From: Macrophomina tecta
Lineage: Eukaryota > Ascomycota > Dothideomycetes > Botryosphaeriales > Botryosphaeriaceae
Length of the DNA stretch: 64,000 bases
Assembly (NCBI GenBank): GCA_024180945.1
Contig: JAKSGN010000003.1
Coordinates: forward strand, 682,001-746,000
Direction: 5' to 3'
Shown here: in pieces, positions 53,027 through 61,986 of the stretch
How the letters are laid out: each line of letters starts with the position of its first letter
Position numbering within the stretch: position 1 is the first letter of the stretch
Program-made: the position numbers and the translations under genes
The notes under the pieces: generated by a model
Databases searched by the model: none
Told to the model about the DNA's origin: nothing
What the model saw: only the letters and a program-made list of their open reading frames with translations

Positions 53027-55070
53027 CCGTGAAGGATTGGAATTCGGACCGGACACTCGGACGAACACTCAATGCCGCGTTCCTAAAATGTATGATACTG
53101 AGCAAGCAGCTAGCTGAAGAATCGATTTAAGTACGCTCGCGGAAGCTCCAGAACGCACCTCAGCCTCAACGTGCTTACGTATCACACGGTCCAGATGGCC
53201 GGCCGACAACATGAATCTATCGATGGGCCGGACGGGTAGAAGCCAACTCTAGTGAGACACATTAGCAGCGCCCGACGCACGCGGGGAAAAGCGATGGTAA
53301 CTACACACTGCGATCGCAGCCACATAAGTTCTGAGCCGTTACCTTCCTCAAGCGGACGCCAATCAATTGTACCGCCCTGAAATAACGGCAGGTAACTTTA
53401 TCCAGGGACCTAAACGCTAAAGAGATCAGAAAGCTGTGGATTTTTCTTTGTTGAATATGAGTAGAAAAAAAAAAAAAAAAAGCACAAATGAAATAGTAGT
53501 ATAGCCAGATGCTCTTGTTACACCATATGCAGTCCCATTCCGATGATATCTGTCCTACAGAGACCCCCAATTTAGTGTCGCATTTTGATTCCGGGATCGG
53601 TCGCTGCACGTCCAAAGTTTTGAGTAATTTCGACGACGCATGGCATGGCGGAGTTTCAGCCGCAACGTACTCCGGGCCGTACCCGTTCCTCACGCGATGT
53701 TAGAGGTAACAACAGATTTGAAATACCTATGGTATCTGTGGTGAATCCGCCTTTTCAATCAAGGCCCTGATGGAACCTGCGACTCTTCTTTCCGCTCTTG
53801 CCTACCTCCATTCTACACGCTTATATCTCAGGCAATTCAATGACCGTGGACTAATGTTTCAATCGATGGAAAGGTACAAGAGGTAATCATGTTTGTTTGA
53901 TGGAGGAAGAGTGCTAAGACAGAGGTATTTCAGGCTTTATACGGAGAATTCCGCATCACGTCGGGTTGGCTCTGTCAAGGAGTTCAAGACAGTCATTGAC
54001 CTGTCCATGAATCCCGATGATCAAAAACGCCACATTTTGTTGAGTTAGGCGGTGGGGATTACGGAAAAGGAGCGAGGAATTCTTATAGAGATGAGACTCG
54101 TAGACGAGGCTGAAGGTAATCTGACAGGCTACGTGCCTGATGTTGGCGGCTCATGCAGGTGAGCTGCGCCACGCCAGCTCAGGCCAGGCAGCACTGCATG
54201 TACAGAGGAAGACAGTCGGATGAGACAGCCTGCATTGGGGCGAGGCAGAATTATCAACTCTGAGCAAACGCAAGCAGTGGTGTTGCAGGCTGAATATCCG
54301 CGCCGGATTTTGGCCATCCTTCAGTGCTGATAAGCGGCAGGAAGACGGCCAACCAGAGGAGCGTCAACATGCGCACTAGACATGATCGGTGCGCTTCTCG
54401 GAATAAGCATTTCAATTTCAAGCGCGGGTAATTATCAAAAAGAGAAGTGGGGCAGTGACGCGAGGAATGAAGATGTTGAGCCCAGCCCTGTCGTGCTGCG
54501 CCATCACAAGAATGGTGACGCTTACACAATGGCCACCGTCCTCCTCACTTTCCCTCGGAGATAGGCAGACACTATCTCAAAGGATGAAACACCTCACATT
54601 CCTGTAATAGCGACTCCCAGTGGGCTTCTAAACGATATACATTTTTCAAGCTGCTCAGCAGTGAATCGATCCATCCACAAACAGATGATTACGTCCTCAT
54701 CCTCTCTCCTTCGAGGAGGAAAAAGAAGGAAAACTTCAAGCACAAGAATGAACAGGAAACCGCCCTCCTACTTATTCTCCGCACTTCACCTCTTCTCAAA
54801 AATCGTACAGAAGAACAAAAAGAAGTAACCCAGCCTCCAAGGGAGAGAAAGAAAAAAAAAAAAAAAAAGGAAGAACATGAAAGACTCCTTCGAAGCGCCA
54901 AATCCCCCAGTCTCTCTCTTTCGGGCAGGCATAATACACTAGAAACGGAGTGAACAAGGGTACGGCGAAACAAACGACAAGAATAGAAGAAAAGAAGGGT
55001 CAAACCAGCGTGTACGAATTCATGTCAAAAAGAAATAACGACTCACCAAAACCTCCATCACCTCACTCTA
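53027..55070. other. 2-kb intergenic region with poly-A runs
   Basis: Upstream of the ATPase relic and downstream of the minus-strand apsB gene. It contains 17-base A-runs at about 53465-53481 and 54852-54868. No convincing gene. Confidence 0.45.
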
Positions 55071-58000
55071 TTACCTCGTCCCAATTGTTGGAAAAGCCGC
55101 ATGACTTGGACTGCTCCTTCCGCTCTCCGTCCCGCCATTCTCCGCTCTCTGCCTCTCACGCTCCAGCGTCTGCCGCAATTCCTCGTTCTCTGCGCGGCCC
55201 TCCTCAAGCCTCTTCCGCGCGCCGCTGCGGTCTAGCAGCCTCGCCTCGCGCTCCGCCTTTAGTCTCCTTTCTAGTTCCTTGAGGCGGTGGATCCAGCGCT
55301 GCTCTGTGGGCTGGACGGGGGCAGGAGCATTATTGGACGAGGATTTCTCGTTCGCGGAAGAATGATGGTGTATGACATCCGTGCTCGAGTTATGGCGAAG
55401 CAAGGTTGCGGTGATGGAGTTGCGGTTAGAGCTCGACGAGCCATGGGGGCCAGAGACACTGCGGTGGGGGAGGCGCGAGCTGTGCGGAGGGTGAGGTGAA
55501 GGGTCGTGGTGGTGGTGCGAGTCGCCCGACGACCTGGTATTCTGGCGCGAGAGGTTAAGCTCCGACTTGAGATGCTTGTTCTCGCTCTTCAGCCGCGAGA
55601 TCTCCGAGTTGAGCGTCTCGTTGCGGATGAGCCCGATACTACCCGACCGGATCGTCTTCTCCAGCCCGTCCAGGTGCTTGATGCGCGTGTCCAGCTTGTG
55701 CTCCAGCGTCTGGTACTCCTTCCACAGGTCTTTCTCGATCCCGCGGATGCGCACCTTGAACCCGCCGATGATGTTTTCGACCATCTTAATCGCGGCGAGA
55801 ACGTTCTTGCTGAAGCCCGGAAGGCTGCGACCGATGACTTCGAGCGTAGGTAGCTCGCCGTTGACGAGACTATTGCGTTGAGCCCAGTCGGCGCCGCAGA
55901 TGGTAGAAAGACGGTTCCACAGTGCGAGCAGGAGGCTGTTGCGCTCAAGCAACTGATCCTTGTACTGCGCCTCGAGTTGATTGATGCGCCGGCGATCCTG
56001 GCTTCGAGAGGTTTCCAGCTCCAGAATGCGCGTCTCATAGGACTGAATGGTGCGGGTGTTGCTCTGGTGCGTCCTCTGAGATTGCTCAAATTGACGCTTG
56101 TCTTGCATCCGCAGCTGGCGCTCCTTGTCAAGCATGTCAGCCAGCTTACGGCTCTCCAAGCTAGTGCTCTCAAGGAGCGTGTCTCTGTTGCGCAGTGTGC
56201 GCTCCTTCTCGGCCAACTCGGTGCGTGCATGATCCAGGTCCATCATAGTGTCGTCGAGATCCTTCTGTAGTTTGTTGACGTCCTGTCTTAACGTTAGTAA
56301 ATGATGATTCGAAGACAATTTTGCGGAGCTTACCTTGAGCAAGTTCGCCTTGGTGCCGTCCAAACTACCAAGAGCGTCCCGAAGACTGGTCTCGAGATCA
56401 TCGAGTCTCTGCTTCCAGGTGGATGCCTCAACTTCCTTCGACGAGAGCTCCTTGCGTAGGCGGCGCACTTCGTCGCGAGCTTTTGATGCTTGGGTGTTGA
56501 GCTCATCAAAGGCCTTCTGGACTTGTTCCTTCTCCTGACTGTCGAGTGCTTCACGCTGCTTCCTCTCCTCCGAGACGCGGTCTTCCAAGTCCCTGTACCG
56601 CTCCTTCTCCTCCTGAATGCTCATCTGTGCTCCGTTTAGAGCAGCCTCAAGATCACCAATTCTGATTTTATCCCCCTCCTGCTCCTCGCGCAGGAACGTG
56701 ATCTCGCCCTGATTAGACTCCTGTTGGACTTCGAAGCGTTCAATCTTCTGCTGAGCTTCATGCAGCTTCTGATCCAAGGATTCGAGCTCCTGGTTCGCGT
56801 CTTCCAATTCCTGCTCCAGCTGCTGAATTCTGCGTTGGCTGGCGTTCCTGTCGTCCTCCAGCATCACCAGACTTTCGCTGACGTTCTTCATCTCCTGTTG
56901 CAGAGCCTCGAAATCCTCGTTACGATTCTCGAGATCGTTGATCAAGCGCTCGATGTCTTGCTCCTTCCGATTGAGCTCCTGCTCATAGTTGTCGATTTCA
57001 CCCTCTGCCTCGTCTCGAAGATCCTCAAACTCCATCTCTTTCTGACTCAAGGCGTTCAGAGCGTCGTCGCGTTCCTTCTGAATGTTCCTCAAGTCTTCCA
57101 AAAGGTCTTGGCCTTCCTGATGCATCTTGGCATACGCGTCTTCTGTACGCTCCAGCTCGTCCAGCGTGTTGTTCAGTTGTTTCTCCAACTCTTGATTCGT
57201 CATCTTCAATTCAGCAATCTGGTCACGGAGCTCTGCCTGTTTCTGCTCATATTCATCGCGTTCTGCATCATCAAGCTCGTTGTTCCTGGTGACCGCACTG
57301 CTCCTGGAAGATGGCCTATGGTGGTTCGCACGCGAGATGGAACGTTCGAAAATACTGTCTCCGACCACTGAGCCGCTTGCGCCGCGACGGACTGACAGCT
57401 TGAGCTCTTCGATTTCCTGCTGGAGACGTTCCCTTTCACGGTTTCGAGAGACAAGCATGGACGTTTGGGCGCCGAGATCTCTGCGCAATTCCGCGTTCTC
57501 ATGCTTGAGCTGTTCTACAAGAGTGACGCTGCTTGCACTAGTACCTGCGCGGTTGTCTGTAGTGCCATCGGATCCGGACTGTGATCGGGCGTAGGACATA
57601 CGGCTCTGACGGCTCATGTTGTGGGCATTCCGCGTATTCGGCGTTTGTTGCGCAGGCTGTTCGCGCTCCGCTTTCAAACGGCGGATCTCATCGCGCAACC
57701 GCTCGGCATCCTCGTCCGCTTGCTCGCGTCTGGCCGTCTCGGCCTCGAGCAAGTCCTTCCACATCTCCATGGCCTCCTCGACACCCGCGGATGGCTCCGA
57801 ATTGCGGCGATCTCCCATGGACTTCACGTATTCCGCCATACGCCTCTTTTCAACTTCCTTAGCCAGATTCTCCTCCTTTAACCTTTCAACCTCCGTCTCA
57901 GTCTGTTGCAAGCATTCACGCAGGTATGTGATCTCCTCCTCCATTTCCGCCTGGCCATGCGAACCCTCACTTTTACCATCTTCCGAGCCAGATGTCTTTT

Positions 58001-59582
58001 CTTTAGCCGCGGCAATGCCTTCCTCTTGTGCCTTCAACTTCCGCTCCAATTCCCGAACCTTCCGTCTCAGGCTTTGGTTCTCTTTCTTCTCGGTGGCCAA
58101 ATCGGTCTGGAGCTGAACGTTCTTGGAAATCATGTCTTTGACACCCTCGTCGGATCGGTTTTGCAATGCCTGGTCAAGGAAATGGATTTTCAACTTCAGG
58201 TCAAAGTTCTCTTTACTCAGCTTGTCTATCTTGCTATTTTGTTCCTTCAGTGTCAAGTTATGCTTGGTGCGACTGCTGAAAGCAAACTGGGACGCTGTCG
58301 AGGGCCGTTCCGGAGACTTTGCATGCTTCTCTCTGTACTCTTTCGCAACTGTGTCCGGGACACGGATGTTTTGCACGTGTTTGGTTATGACCGTATCAGT
58401 CATGTTGTTGGTACCTGAACTGAACGGTCGAGTCGTTGGCGTGGCAGGGGGGGAAGTCGAGGTAGGCCTGGGTTCTTCATCAAGGCGTTCCAAATTATTT
58501 TCTGCTTGAGAAGCAACGCTGAATGTACTCCGTGCGCGATCGAATGGCGGCCTGCCTTCACTGTTGCCGGAAATTGAAGAGGCGATGCTTCCTAAACTTG
58601 GTAATCGGGATAAGTCGCGGTCAGGACCTCGCATGCTCAAGCCAGGCAGGGCTCCACCGGTTTGAATTGCGAAATCGGAACTGTCCCGGTTGTCGCCGAC
58701 TGAGAACTCTGATCTGCCGCCAAAGGACGACGCTGAAGAACGCTGGCTGGCTCCCCGACTCCTGTCCCGCAAGAAACTGGGTCTTTTACGGACGCTGGAC
58801 GTATTTGATGTGCTACGCCCAGCTGTGGTTGTTGATGACAAGGTATCGCCGAACCTCGACCTCCGATCGTCGTCTCTGTTGTCCTCGTTCTCCGCTAGGT
58901 CGGCTTTTATTGTGGACGCGCTCGAGGTCGGCCTCGTTGACTTTTGCGACAGCGTCTCCTCCTCATGCGAATGCCCCTGGTTCTCGGCATGGGTAACTTC
59001 GATAGTAGGCTCGGTCTGCTCCCTGGCCTGTGATTCTGTTCTTGTTTGGGAGCGCCTAGCTGCTGCGTCGGTTGGAGACGAGGGCGCGTGCTCCTCAAAC
59101 GAGCTGCTTCCCTCCTCAAAATGCTCATCGTCATCGAAATTTTGTCGGCCGGGCGCGGGAGTCTTGTAGGCGTCGTCGGGACTGGGAGGCGACTCGGGGA
59201 GGGCGACCTCCTCCGCCTGAACGGATCTCTGGGCGCTAGACTGCCGAGAATGCCCATTGCCTCTTGTCCCATTGCGCGGAGGTGGCCGCAACGAGGAGGC
59301 GCCAAAGACATAGGTATCATCTGCTCCTGTCGCGGCCTGCGAAGATTCACCCGTATCGGCGTCTCGGTCTGGAAGGAAGCTGGACTCGATGTCCATGAGC
59401 TTGCGCTTCATTTCGCGCTCGATAATCGCACTCCCTCCATCGCTGCTGATCTGGCTATTATCGGCGGTATCGCTGGGCGGGCGCAGGAAGCTGTCATCGT
59501 CGTCCGAAGGCAGTGGTGGGAGCTCGGCGTCTGACTGGTCGAACGAGCGTACATCGTCCTCGTCGGTAGAATTTCGAGCCAT
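55071..59582 (-). CDS. apsB: Mto1/ApsB-type microtubule-organising coiled-coil protein, two exons, 1486 aa
   Basis: Recruits gamma-tubulin complexes to spindle pole bodies and septal or other microtubule-organising centres. Exons on the minus strand: 59582-56334 and 56282-55071. They are separated by a 51-nt intron with a textbook TACTAAC branch site; the intron has no stop, so it is easily missed. Residues 1 to about 400 are acidic and disordered. A centrosomin motif 1 follows at about 437-470 (LKEQNSKIDKLSKENFDLKLKIHFLDQAL), the gamma-tubulin-complex binding motif. Residues about 480-1320 are almost continuous heptad coiled coil. The C-terminus carries RWIHRLKELERRLKAEREARLLDRSGARKRLEE (about 1425-1457), which fits the Mto2-binding region of Mto1. 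A Pcp1-type spindle-pole protein is the main alternative, but that C-terminal motif favours Mto1/ApsB. Confidence 0.9.
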   Translation of the reverse strand: MARNSTDEDDVRSFDQSDAELPPLPSDDDDSFLRPPSDTADNSQISSDGGSAIIEREMKRKLMDIESSFLPDRDADTGESSQAATGADDTYVFGASSLRPPPRNGTRGNGHSRQSSAQRSVQAEEVALPESPPSPDDAYKTPAPGRQNFDDDEHFEEGSSSFEEHAPSSPTDAAARRSQTRTESQAREQTEPTIEVTHAENQGHSHEEETLSQKSTRPTSSASTIKADLAENEDNRDDDRRSRFGDTLSSTTTAGRSTSNTSSVRKRPSFLRDRSRGASQRSSASSFGGRSEFSVGDNRDSSDFAIQTGGALPGLSMRGPDRDLSRLPSLGSIASSISGNSEGRPPFDRARSTFSVASQAENNLERLDEEPRPTSTSPPATPTTRPFSSGTNNMTDTVITKHVQNIRVPDTVAKEYREKHAKSPERPSTASQFAFSSRTKHNLTLKEQNSKIDKLSKENFDLKLKIHFLDQALQNRSDEGVKDMISKNVQLQTDLATEKKENQSLRRKVRELERKLKAQEEGIAAAKEKTSGSEDGKSEGSHGQAEMEEEITYLRECLQQTETEVERLKEENLAKEVEKRRMAEYVKSMGDRRNSEPSAGVEEAMEMWKDLLEAETARREQADEDAERLRDEIRRLKAEREQPAQQTPNTRNAHNMSRQSRMSYARSQSGSDGTTDNRAGTSASSVTLVEQLKHENAELRRDLGAQTSMLVSRNRERERLQQEIEELKLSVRRGASGSVVGDSIFERSISRANHHRPSSRSSAVTRNNELDDAERDEYEQKQAELRDQIAELKMTNQELEKQLNNTLDELERTEDAYAKMHQEGQDLLEDLRNIQKERDDALNALSQKEMEFEDLRDEAEGEIDNYEQELNRKEQDIERLINDLENRNEDFEALQQEMKNVSESLVMLEDDRNASQRRIQQLEQELEDANQELESLDQKLHEAQQKIERFEVQQESNQGEITFLREEQEGDKIRIGDLEAALNGAQMSIQEEKERYRDLEDRVSEERKQREALDSQEKEQVQKAFDELNTQASKARDEVRRLRKELSSKEVEASTWKQRLDDLETSLRDALGSLDGTKANLLKVSSAKLSSNHHLLTLRQDVNKLQKDLDDTMMDLDHARTELAEKERTLRNRDTLLESTSLESRKLADMLDKERQLRMQDKRQFEQSQRTHQSNTRTIQSYETRILELETSRSQDRRRINQLEAQYKDQLLERNSLLLALWNRLSTICGADWAQRNSLVNGELPTLEVIGRSLPGFSKNVLAAIKMVENIIGGFKVRIRGIEKDLWKEYQTLEHKLDTRIKHLDGLEKTIRSGSIGLIRNETLNSEISRLKSENKHLKSELNLSRQNTRSSGDSHHHHDPSPHPPHSSRLPHRSVSGPHGSSSSNRNSITATLLRHNSSTDVIHHHSSANEKSSSNNAPAPVQPTEQRWIHRLKELERRLKAEREARLLDRSGARKRLEEGRAENEELRQTLERERQRAENGGTESGRSSPSHAAFPTIGTR

Positions 59583-60370
59583 CTGGGGCCCATATAGCGT
59601 GGCGTAGCGGCAAGCTGCAGGCTGCAGACGGCGAGGGTTCTGCGGTGTTGTTGTGGCTTGGGCAGCGTTGCAGTCGGTCGACGCGGCGTTGGTCGGGGCG
59701 CGCTACAATCTCCCGTCGCCCGTTTCGCTCTGTGAGGGTCTGGGCGCAGGGCGATCAGCGGTGTCCGATTGCGGCAGAGTCGTGGAGCGCAAAGGGGGGC
59801 GCGTGTGGTGTGCGGCGGTCGGTCGCGTCGAGGGCGGGTGCGGATGGTGGGTTATTTACACGGCGGCGGTGGCGAGTGGCTCAGCTGGGGTAGTCGTCCG
59901 GGAAGGGGAGCTAGGGCTGGGCGAGCGGAACGAATGCGTCGAGCGTGGTGTTTTCCATGACATGCATAGGAGCGCGTTGCTCGGCTGGCGGCGTGTCTCT
60001 GCAGCTTCAGCCAACTGCAGCAAAACAACAGGGGTGGCTTAAAGTAGTCGTCACCCCAGACGCCAAGGCTGATCATCAGATCGTTCCGTCAGCCTCCAAC
60101 GGCTGCCCTAAGATTAGATACGCTAGTTCTACGTAGCTCGCCTGCTAACTCTCTTAGGGCTGCGTCTGTCCACGCTGCAGACGGCCTGCGAGGCATATCG
60201 CACGTCTTACTGCGACGCTGGCTATCTAAAAAACCAAGCTGGCCCTGTACGTTCCCGGCTAAACTCCTGGACCCTGTGAATCCCATTTTCGGCAAGCCCA
60301 AACTGCTCCATACCCATGCTTTTTGTTGGCTTTGTTCTCACTGTCAGCCGCGTTCTAACTCCACCGGGTA
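59583..60370. other. Intergenic region upstream of apsB
   Basis: GC-rich promoter-side DNA of apsB (59583 to about 59900) followed by the 3' region of the minus-strand RPA34 gene. No separate gene is supported. Confidence 0.5.
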
Positions 60371-61774
60371 TTACTCCTTGCGCTTTTTCTCCTTCTTCTC
60401 CTTCTTGCCTTCCTTGTCCTTATCCTTCTTTTTCTTCTTCTTCTCCGATTCCTCTGCATCCTTCGTCACCGTCAGCTCCACACCTTCCATCGGCTCTCCC
60501 GCCTCTGCGTCTTCTTTACGGGACTTTTCCTTATGCTTCTTATCCTTCCTGGACTTCTTCGGGCTTGTTGTCTCTGCGGGTGCGTCACCATGTTTTCGCT
60601 TCGGCGCAGAGGCAGCAACTTCGTTGTCAAACCCAATTGTACCCGTCATGTCTCCGCTGTAGCCGTACGGTTTGAAGCGCATGCGCAGTCCCTCAGGCTG
60701 TGGTCTTGCGGGCTTTTCCGGACGCTCAACGAACTTCTGTGTAGCACCAGTGGTGTGCGCGGAGTCGGCTTTCTTAGCTGAGAGCTTGGGAATGTTCACA
60801 ATCTGCTGAAGATGCAGGGTTTCAGATATCTCCGCAGGTACTATTGCCAAGGTAAGTCAGTCAAGCGTGTGTAAGGAAAGAATGATGGAGGACTATACCG
60901 GCAGAATATCCCTTCTCGGTTGGGATCAGAAGCTTTGCCGCTGCGCGGGCGCTCTTCTCCCCAGGAATGAACGCATAACCTACGCCCTTGTGCTCGATCG
61001 CAGGCTTCTTCAGCGAGCCTCGAACGAACTGTTTGATTTGTTTTATATCGATATCCGCAGGAGCGGTGATGTGCCATATTTGCTTTTGCGAGAGATCTGT
61101 CGAATGGAGGAGCTGTGCGAGGTTTGAGGAAGAGCTGAGGCCGGGCTTGGCAGACTTGAAGCCCGAGGGGGGCTCGAAAGTACTAGTGCGGAACTGTGTG
61201 GTCTGTAGTTTTGCGGAGCTTGCACTACTAATTTGTAAGTCTCTGCACCGTGAACTGGTGTGCTGCGGGCTTACGTCTGAGCGCTTTTCGGTGCAGTATC
61301 TCCCTCGCTCTCGCTCTCGCTCTCGCTCTCACTCTCACTCTCACTCTCAGACTCCTCGCTCCCACTCCCGCTCTCACTTGCTTCTTTGCGAGTAGCAGTA
61401 GCCTTGGCCGTCTCGGTCTTCTTGGGTGCGGCGCGCTGCTCCTCCTGTTCCGCTTCATCGCTGCTCTCTCCTTCTTCTCCTCCTTCTTCTTCCTCGTCGT
61501 CTTCCTCCTCTTCACTGCTGTCGCTCGCCTCGGATGAACTTGCAGGTTGTGCAGTAGCACCCTTCTTCACCTCCGGCTTGCTGGTACCATTCGTCTTCGC
61601 GGCGATGTGCGCATTGTCCGAACCAGAGCTGCTCTCGTCGCTGCTCTCTTCGCTAGAGCTTTCGTCATCCTGTGGAATTGGCTTGGAGGCGGGCTTCGGG
61701 GGTTTGGAGGGTGTACTGGTGGCTGCGGCGGCCTTGCCGGGCAGCGGGATTGGGGTTCTCTTCACTGCGGACAT
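60371..61774 (-). CDS. rpa34: RNA polymerase I subunit A34.5 (RPA34), three exons, 432 aa
   Basis: Subunit of the A49/A34.5 heterodimer of RNA polymerase I, which aids initiation and elongation of rRNA transcription in the nucleolus. Exons on the minus strand: 61774-61275, 61227-60899 and 60840-60371; they total 1299 nt and close in frame. Residues 1-165 are very acidic and serine-rich with an SE repeat. The dimerisation domain is about residues 180-330: FEPPSGFKSAKPGL, then QIWHITAPADIDIKQIKQF, EHKGVGYAFIPGE, and AKLLIPTEKGYSAGIVPAEISE across the second junction, then LRMRFKPYGY. The C-terminus is a lysine-rich tail (KKKKKKDKDKEGKKEKK), typical of A34.5 and likely nucleolar. The first acceptor could be either of two AGs three bases apart (61230-61228 or 61227-61225); both keep the frame. 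Confidence 0.92.
61306..61350 (-). repeat. Hexanucleotide repeat coding for Ser-Glu in RPA34
   Basis: Tandem CTCTCG/CTCTCA units, about seven copies, which on the minus strand encode alternating Ser and Glu in the acidic part of A34.5. Confidence 0.85.
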
Positions 61775-61986
61775 TGTGGAAGCTTGGAGGCTGTCGGTTG
61801 CATGCGCGACGCGCCCGAAACTTTTTCGAGAGGGCTCGGTGTTTTGGGGCGCGGGTCGCCGAGGGCGGTGACTGTCGATCAATCTAATCTGATCAATCTC
61901 CATCGTTTGGCGCTTGCCCCACGTCAAAGCAATTCTTCCCGCTGCCGTCGCACCTGCACTGTCAACTCAAAACGACTGCTGGTAAT
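61775..61986. promoter_or_regulatory. Bidirectional promoter region of rpa34 and grc3
   Basis: Only 212 bp separate the divergent start codons of two ribosome-biogenesis genes. The region must carry both leaders and is the likely site of shared regulation. I could not identify a specific element by eye. Confidence 0.65.

Noticed and set aside
54689..55003. Minus-strand Phe/Ser-rich frame resembling a membrane protein
   Set aside because: It is generated by the poly-A/poly-T and CT-rich tracts at 54840-54900 and has no conserved features.
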